Below, in pieces: positions 5,798 through 9,447 of a stretch of 9,447 nucleotides of DNA. The DNA is from Odoribacteraceae bacterium (GTDB lineage: Bacteria; Bacteroidota; Bacteroidia; Bacteroidales; Marinifilaceae), in the NCBI GenBank assembly GCA_031279175.1, contig JAITJA010000131.1, positions 1 to 9,447 of the forward strand. The letters run 5' to 3'. A program made the translations under genes and the position numbers. Every line of letters begins with the position of its first letter. Within the stretch, counting starts at the first letter, position 1. The notes under the pieces were generated by a model. The model searched no databases. It saw nothing but the letters and a program-made list of their open reading frames with translations, and was not told the origin of the DNA.

Positions 5798-6682
5798 ATG
5801 AAAGGTATTATACTGGCGGGCGGCACGGGGACGCGTCTATTCCCGGCAACGAGGGGGGTATCCAAACAGATGCTACCCGTTTACGACAAGCCGATGATTT
5901 ATTACCCGATCTCGGTGCTGATGTTAGCCGGGATTCGTGATATCCTGATCATCTCCACGCCGGTAGACCTGCCGGGATTCCGGAGACTACTGGGAGACGG
6001 GGCGGATTACGGGCTACGTTTCTCCTACGCCGAGCAGCCCGTGCCGGAAGGCCTGGCGCAGGCGTTCCTGATCGGGGAGGATTTCATCGGCAAAGACGCC
6101 GCGTGCCTCGTGCTGGGCGACAATATCTTTTACGGGCAACACTTTACCGGCATGTTACAAGAGGCGGTCAGGCGGACAGAACAAGAGGGGAAAGCGACGA
6201 TCTTCGGCTACCGTGTACCCGATCCCCGGCAGTACGGCGTGGCGGAGTGTGACGCGAGCGGTGAAGTATTAAGTATAGAAGAGAAGCCGGGGCACCCCCG
6301 CTCGGACCACGCGGTAGTGGGGCTTTATTTCTACCCCAACCGGGTCATCGAGATTGCCAGGAGCGTCAAGCCATCGGCCCGCGGCGAGTTGGAGATCACG
6401 GACATCAACCGGCGTTTCCTTGACGAAAAGGCATTAGTCATGCAGCAACTTGGTCGCGGCTTCGCCTGGTTAGACACCGGCACGCACGACTCCCTGGCCG
6501 AGGCCTCGACCTTCGTCCGCGTGATCGAGAAACGCCAGGGGCTGAAAGTCGCTTGTCTAGAAGAGATCGGGTTCATGAACGGCTGGATCTCGCCGGACAA
6601 ACTACGAGAAATCGCGGGGACAATGTCAAACAACGCGTACGGGGAATACCTGGAGCGCCTTCTACAAACGCGAAACACATGA
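5798..6682 (+). CDS. rfbA: Glucose-1-phosphate thymidylyltransferase (RmlA)
   Basis: The enzyme catalyses the first step of dTDP-L-rhamnose synthesis, joining glucose-1-phosphate and dTTP to give dTDP-glucose and pyrophosphate in the cytoplasm. At 294 residues it has the normal length. The nucleotide-binding motif GGTGTRL (8-14) is followed by VSKQMLPVYDKPMIYYP (21-37), typical of RmlA. LGDN (106-109) and LDTGTHDSL (225-233) carry the metal-binding aspartates Asp108 and Asp226, with EEKP (161-164) and GELEITD (196-202) between them. The ATG directly precedes the conserved KGIILAGG start. It is the first gene of the rfb operon, and its TGA overlaps the rfbB ATG in the sequence ATGA. The pathway end product normally feeds back on this enzyme. 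Confidence 0.97.
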   Translation: MKGIILAGGTGTRLFPATRGVSKQMLPVYDKPMIYYPISVLMLAGIRDILIISTPVDLPGFRRLLGDGADYGLRFSYAEQPVPEGLAQAFLIGEDFIGKDAACLVLGDNIFYGQHFTGMLQEAVRRTEQEGKATIFGYRVPDPRQYGVAECDASGEVLSIEEKPGHPRSDHAVVGLYFYPNRVIEIARSVKPSARGELEITDINRRFLDEKALVMQQLGRGFAWLDTGTHDSLAEASTFVRVIEKRQGLKVACLEEIGFMNGWISPDKLREIAGTMSNNAYGEYLERLLQTRNT

Positions 6683-7737
6683 GCAACATACTCGTCACCG
6701 GCGGCGCGGGATTCATCGGGTCGCGCCTCATCCGGCACTGGTTAGCGCGCCATCCCCGCGACCGGATCATCAACGTGGACAACCTGACTTACGCCGGCAA
6801 CCTCTCCAACCTGAAAGAGATAGAAAACCACGAGAATTACGCCTTCACCCGCGCCGACATCCGCGATTTCGAGGCGATGACAGGCATCTTCTCGCGCCAC
6901 GCCATCGACGCCGTGATCCACCTCGCGGCCGAGAGCCACGTGGACCGTTCAATCGCCGACCCCTTTGCCTTTGCCCGCACCAACGTGCTGGGAACGTTGA
7001 CCCTCCTGCAGGCGGCATCGCTCGCCTGGGCGGGAAACCTCGCCGGGAAGCTATTCTACCACGTCTCCACGGACGAGGTCTACGGGGCACTCGAACGCGA
7101 CGACCCCCCGTTCTCCGAAACAACCCGATACGACCCGCGGTCCCCCTACTCCGCCTCCAAGGCCTCTTCCGACCACTTCGCGCGCGCCTTCCACGCCACG
7201 CGCGCGCTCCCGGTAAAAATCTCCAACTGCTCCAACAACTACGGCCCGCGCCAGTTCCCCGAAAAGCTAATCCCGCTCTTCATCAACAACGCCAGGCAAG
7301 GCAAGCCCCTACCGCTCTACGGAAACGGGGAAAATATCCGCGACTGGATTCACGTCGACGACCACGCGCGCGCCATCGATCTCATCTTCCACGAGGGACG
7401 CGTCGGGGACACCTATAATATAGGTAGCGGGGAAGAATGGCGTAACATCGACCTGGTGAAGTTCATTCTCCGCGTCACCGACGAGATGCTGGAACGCCCG
7501 CCGGGGACATCCGAAAAACTCATCACGCCCGTCGCGGACCGACCAGGGCACGACGCGAGATACGCCATCGACGCCTCGAAACTTCGTCGCGAGCTGGGAT
7601 GGACGCCCGCCGTGCCCTTCGAGACCGGCATCCGGCAGACCGTCCGCTGGTACCTGGACAACACCGACTGGCTCGACAAGATCAACAGCGGGGCATACCG
7701 CGATGAACAAGAAAACAAACTCGCCGCGAAACCATGA
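6679..7737 (+). CDS. rfbB: dTDP-glucose 4,6-dehydratase (RmlB)
   Basis: The enzyme is an NAD-dependent extended short-chain dehydrogenase that converts dTDP-glucose to dTDP-4-keto-6-deoxy-glucose. The Rossmann motif TGGAGFIGS lies at 7-15 and HLAAESHVDRSI at 81-92. The catalytic STDEVYG (130-136; Thr131, Asp132, Glu133) and YSASK (157-161; Tyr157, Lys161) are intact. RQFPEKLIPL (191-200) and DRPGHDARYAID (287-298) are typical of the family. The frame is open upstream to 6553, but the start at 6679 is chosen because it puts the Rossmann motif at the N-terminus, gives the usual 352 residues and couples to the rfbA stop by a 4-bp ATGA overlap. Its own stop overlaps the rfbC start in the same way. 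Confidence 0.97.
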   Translation: MSNILVTGGAGFIGSRLIRHWLARHPRDRIINVDNLTYAGNLSNLKEIENHENYAFTRADIRDFEAMTGIFSRHAIDAVIHLAAESHVDRSIADPFAFARTNVLGTLTLLQAASLAWAGNLAGKLFYHVSTDEVYGALERDDPPFSETTRYDPRSPYSASKASSDHFARAFHATRALPVKISNCSNNYGPRQFPEKLIPLFINNARQGKPLPLYGNGENIRDWIHVDDHARAIDLIFHEGRVGDTYNIGSGEEWRNIDLVKFILRVTDEMLERPPGTSEKLITPVADRPGHDARYAIDASKLRRELGWTPAVPFETGIRQTVRWYLDNTDWLDKINSGAYRDEQENKLAAKP

Positions 7738-8282
7738 AAATCACCACCACCACCATCGACGGGCTGCTCATCATCGAGCCGCGACTCTTCGAGGACGCCC
7801 GGGGCTATTTCTTCGAAAGCTTCTCCGCGAGAGAATTCGAACGCGAAGTGACGGACACGCGCTTCGTGCAAGACAACGAATCCCGCTCCACGAGAGGCGT
7901 CCTCCGCGGACTACACGTGCAACGCCCCCCGCACGCGCAAGCCAAACTCGTGCGCGTCATACTGGGCCGCGTGCTAGACGTGGCGGTAGACGCGCGCCAC
8001 GGATCGCCCACCTTCGGGCGGCACCTACAGGTAGAACTCTCCGGGGACAACAAACGACAACTCTTCATCCCCCGCGGGCTCGCGCACGGGTACGTCGTCC
8101 TGAGCGACGAGGCCATCCTGCAGTACAAGTGCGACAATTACTACGAACCGGCAAGCGAAACCGGCATCCGCCACGACGATCCCGATCTCGCCATCGACTG
8201 GCGCCTCCCCCCGGGGCTCCTCCTGCTCTCGGAAAAAGACAAGCACCTCCCGCGTTTACGAGACCTCTATAACAAAGAATAA
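7734..8282 (+). CDS. rfbC: dTDP-4-dehydrorhamnose 3,5-epimerase (RmlC)
   Basis: The enzyme is a cupin-fold epimerase that inverts C3 and C5 of dTDP-4-keto-6-deoxy-glucose, the third step towards dTDP-rhamnose. It has the usual length at 182 residues. Family motifs in order are RGYFFESF (23-30), RGVLRGLHVQ (54-63) with the catalytic His61, QAKLVRVILGRVLDVAVD (69-86) with Lys71, FIPRGLAHGY (111-120), LQYKCDNYY (129-137) with Tyr131, and HDDPDLAIDW (147-156). RGLHVQ has Val where most members have Tyr (RGLHYQ), a minor change beside the active site. Translation is probably coupled to rfbB by the ATGA overlap at 7734-7737. One base separates its TAA from the rfbD start. Confidence 0.96.
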   Translation: MKITTTTIDGLLIIEPRLFEDARGYFFESFSAREFEREVTDTRFVQDNESRSTRGVLRGLHVQRPPHAQAKLVRVILGRVLDVAVDARHGSPTFGRHLQVELSGDNKRQLFIPRGLAHGYVVLSDEAILQYKCDNYYEPASETGIRHDDPDLAIDWRLPPGLLLLSEKDKHLPRLRDLYNKE

Positions 8283-8283
8283 C

Positions 8284-9129
8284 ATGGCAAACATCTGGAT
8301 CACGGGAGCGGACGGGCAACTCGGGAAAGCCCTCCGCGAGAAACACTTTAACCCCCTCGACGAACTATTCTTCACCGACCGCGAGGTCGATATCACCGAC
8401 CCCCGCGCCATCACCGACTTCGCCAACAAGAACGACGTCGACACCATCATCAACTGCGCCGCCTACACCAACGTGGACCGCGCAGAGGATCACGAGCAAG
8501 ACGCGCGCGCCGTCAACCGCGACGGCGTCGCCAACCTCGCGGCCTTGTGTCGCGAACAGGGAAATCTACTCGTCCACCTCTCCACCGACTACGTCTTCGA
8601 CGGCGAGACGAACGCGCCATACCACGAGCGACACGCCACCAACCCGCTCTCCGCCTACGGCAGGACGAAACGCGACGGCGAACTTGCCATCCGCCGCTCC
8701 GGATGCCTGCACCTCATCATCCGTACCTCCTGGCTCTTCTCCTCGACCGGCGACAACTTCCCTCGCGCCATACTCCGCCTCGCCGCCGAACGAGACGAGC
8801 TCCGCGTCGTCAACGACCAGACCGGCAGCCCCACCTTCGCGGGAGATCTCGCCGACGCGATACTCCGCCTGCTGTCCGTCGACGAGCTCCCCGAGTACCA
8901 GGGAATCTATCACTACGCGAACGCGGGATCATGCTCTCGTTACGATCTCGCCCGCGAAATCCTCGCCCTCTCCGGCAGCACCTGCCGCGTCATACCGGTA
9001 ACGACCGCGGAATTACCCGCCCGCGCCCCCCGTCCCCCATACTCCGTGCTGGACTCCAGGAAAATCCGCGACGCCTTCGGCCTCGAAATCCCGGACTGGC
9101 GAGACGCGCTCCGCCGCTGCTTCGGCTGA
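8284..9129 (+). CDS. rfbD: dTDP-4-dehydrorhamnose reductase (RmlD)
   Basis: The enzyme performs the last step, the NAD(P)H-dependent reduction of dTDP-4-keto-L-rhamnose to dTDP-L-rhamnose. It has 281 residues, normal for the family. The cofactor motif GADGQLG lies at 8-14, NCAAYTNVDRAE at 57-68 and LSTDYVFDG at 99-107. The catalytic Tyr125 and Lys129 lie in YGRTK. NDQTGSPTFAGDLADAI (177-193) and RPPYSVLDSRKI (250-261) complete the RmlD pattern. The ATG begins 1 bp after the rfbC stop. It is the last gene of the operon; the next open sequence is a structured non-coding stretch and then a terminator. Codon use is markedly C-rich, as in rfbB and rfbC. Confidence 0.97.
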   Translation: MANIWITGADGQLGKALREKHFNPLDELFFTDREVDITDPRAITDFANKNDVDTIINCAAYTNVDRAEDHEQDARAVNRDGVANLAALCREQGNLLVHLSTDYVFDGETNAPYHERHATNPLSAYGRTKRDGELAIRRSGCLHLIIRTSWLFSSTGDNFPRAILRLAAERDELRVVNDQTGSPTFAGDLADAILRLLSVDELPEYQGIYHYANAGSCSRYDLAREILALSGSTCRVIPVTTAELPARAPRPPYSVLDSRKIRDAFGLEIPDWRDALRRCFG

Positions 9130-9232
9130 TTCCCGCGAGAAACGGGTAACACCCCGGGGAGCAAGTAGACCGGGCAAGGCAACCCGCCAGTACTCCCCGC
9201 TAAACCAAGGGGAGAATTAAAGAAATCGCGCC
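9130..9232 (+). other. Structured 3' region after rfbD with mutually exclusive hairpins
   Basis: CCCG-N7-CGGG (9132-9146) forms a small hairpin just after the stop. GGGGAG (9156-9161) can pair with CTCCCC (9193-9198), enclosing an inner CGGG-CCCG stem (9171-9174 with 9183-9186). The same CTCCCC can instead pair with a second GGGGAG (9209-9214) across a 10-nt loop. No gene or T-run is seen. This stretch has no counterpart after the kinase gene, where the repeat element starts almost at the stop codon. Confidence 0.5.
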
Positions 9233-9273
9233 GCGTCAAGCATCCAGGAACACGCGCCTGGAAACCAAGAAAT

Positions 9274-9300
9274 GCCGGGAGAAGCATCCCCGGCTTTTTT
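9274..9300 (+). terminator. Intrinsic terminator of the rfb operon
   Basis: GCCGGG (9274-9279) pairs with CCCGGC (9289-9294) across the loop AGAAGCATC and is followed by six T. It lies about 145 bp after the rfbD stop codon. Stem and loop sequences are identical to those of the terminator at the left end. Unlike that copy, the upstream arm is preceded by AAT rather than a run of A, so it should act mainly on rightward transcripts. Confidence 0.85.
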
Positions 9301-9328
9301 CAGGCCTCTCACCGTGGAAAAACCTGGT

Positions 9329-9447
9329 CGCGCCCTCGCGGCAGCCCGTCCCCGTCGGGGACGAGCCGCCGCGCCCTCGCGGGAGACCGTCCCCAACGGG
9401 GACGGGTCGCCGCGCCCTCGCGAAAAACCATCCCAAACGGGGACAGG
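9329..9447. repeat. Tandem array of 41-bp units (right, incomplete)
   Basis: The CCGT/CCAT landmark of the first palindrome recurs at 9346, 9387 and 9428, exactly 41 bp apart, the same period as the left array. First palindromes read CCGTCCCC-GTC-GGGGACG, CCGTCCCC-AAC-GGGGACGG and a decayed CCATCCCAAACGGGGACAGG. The second palindrome here is CGCG-CCCT-CGCG. The window ends inside the third unit. Confidence 0.85.

Larger units (their letters stand above)
9233..9447 (+). repeat. Right copy of the dispersed 3'-end repeat element
   Basis: It starts with CGCGTCAAG and shows the same parts in the same order as the minus strand from 305 down to 1. The terminator stem is followed by TTTTTTCA, the conserved box (GCCTCTCACCGTGGAAAAAC, 9304-9323) and CGCGCCCTCGCG (9329-9340), then the tandem array. 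The first 40 bp are less conserved between copies than the terminator and box. The element runs off the right edge of the window. Confidence 0.85.

Noticed and set aside
6553..6678. N-terminal extension of rfbB inside rfbA
   Set aside because: The Rossmann motif begins right after the ATG at 6679, and the extension would overlap rfbA by 130 bp with no conserved sequence.
7413..7871. Long antisense frames opposite rfbB, rfbC and rfbD
   Set aside because: They are expected shadows in GC-rich DNA, with no start context or recognisable domain.
7703..8272. Alternative 189-residue frame over rfbC with a histidine run
   Set aside because: It is the shifted frame of ACC-rich rfbC codons, is full of Arg/Pro/His, and has no family signature, while rfbC has all its conserved motifs.
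1..9447. Composite transposon with terminal inverted repeats
   Set aside because: No transposase or integrase gene, no visible target-site duplication, and the flanking repeats contain transcription terminators matched to the adjacent genes.
1..9447. tRNA or rRNA genes
   Set aside because: I saw no cloverleaf with a recognisable T-loop, and no rRNA-like sequence.

Overview
The window looks like a piece of a Bacteroidota chromosome, most likely order Bacteroidales. The evidence is a short Wza-type lipoprotein next to a Wzc-type tyrosine kinase and a PHP-type phosphatase (the arrangement of the Ptk1/Php1 system of Porphyromonas gingivalis), a Bacteroidales-style OmpA with a coiled coil, start codons without strong Shine-Dalgarno sequences, and promoter candidates resembling the Bacteroides TTTG / TAnnTTTG pattern. 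Genus cannot be read from the sequence. Coding DNA is GC-rich, above all rfbB-rfbD.

Layout. Positions 1-305 hold a GC-rich repeat element: a 41-bp tandem array (about 2-204), a conserved spacer and a terminator (233-261). Leftward genes follow: the tyrosine kinase/chain-length regulator (310-2655), the Wza-like export lipoprotein (2674-3450) and the PHP phosphatase (3468-4166), separated by 18 and 17 bp and so probably one operon ordered phosphatase-wza-wzc. Upstream of that operon lie a 49-nt hairpin (4184-4232) and an 18-bp palindrome (4247-4264), then a leftward OmpA-family gene (4278-5471). A 326-bp divergent intergenic region (5472-5797) carries promoter candidates in both directions, a repeat cluster and a nested inverted repeat. 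The rightward operon rfbA-rfbB-rfbC-rfbD (5798-9129) is complete and tightly packed: ATGA overlaps at the first two junctions and a 1-bp gap at the third. A structured 3' region (9130-9232) leads into a second copy of the repeat element (9233-9447).

How it works together. RfbA-D make dTDP-L-rhamnose from glucose-1-phosphate and dTTP. The leftward operon encodes the envelope-spanning export and length-control parts of a surface polysaccharide system, with the kinase and phosphatase as an opposing pair. OmpA probably tethers the outer membrane to peptidoglycan. No glycosyltransferase, flippase, polymerase or UpxY-type antiterminator is present, so the polysaccharide itself must be assembled by genes elsewhere.

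The least explained part is non-coding. Both operons end in the same element (terminator, conserved box, then 41-bp units each holding two hairpins), in the same orientation relative to transcription, so the 9-kb gene block is flanked by inverted copies. I see no clearly new protein system; the genes belong to recognised families.
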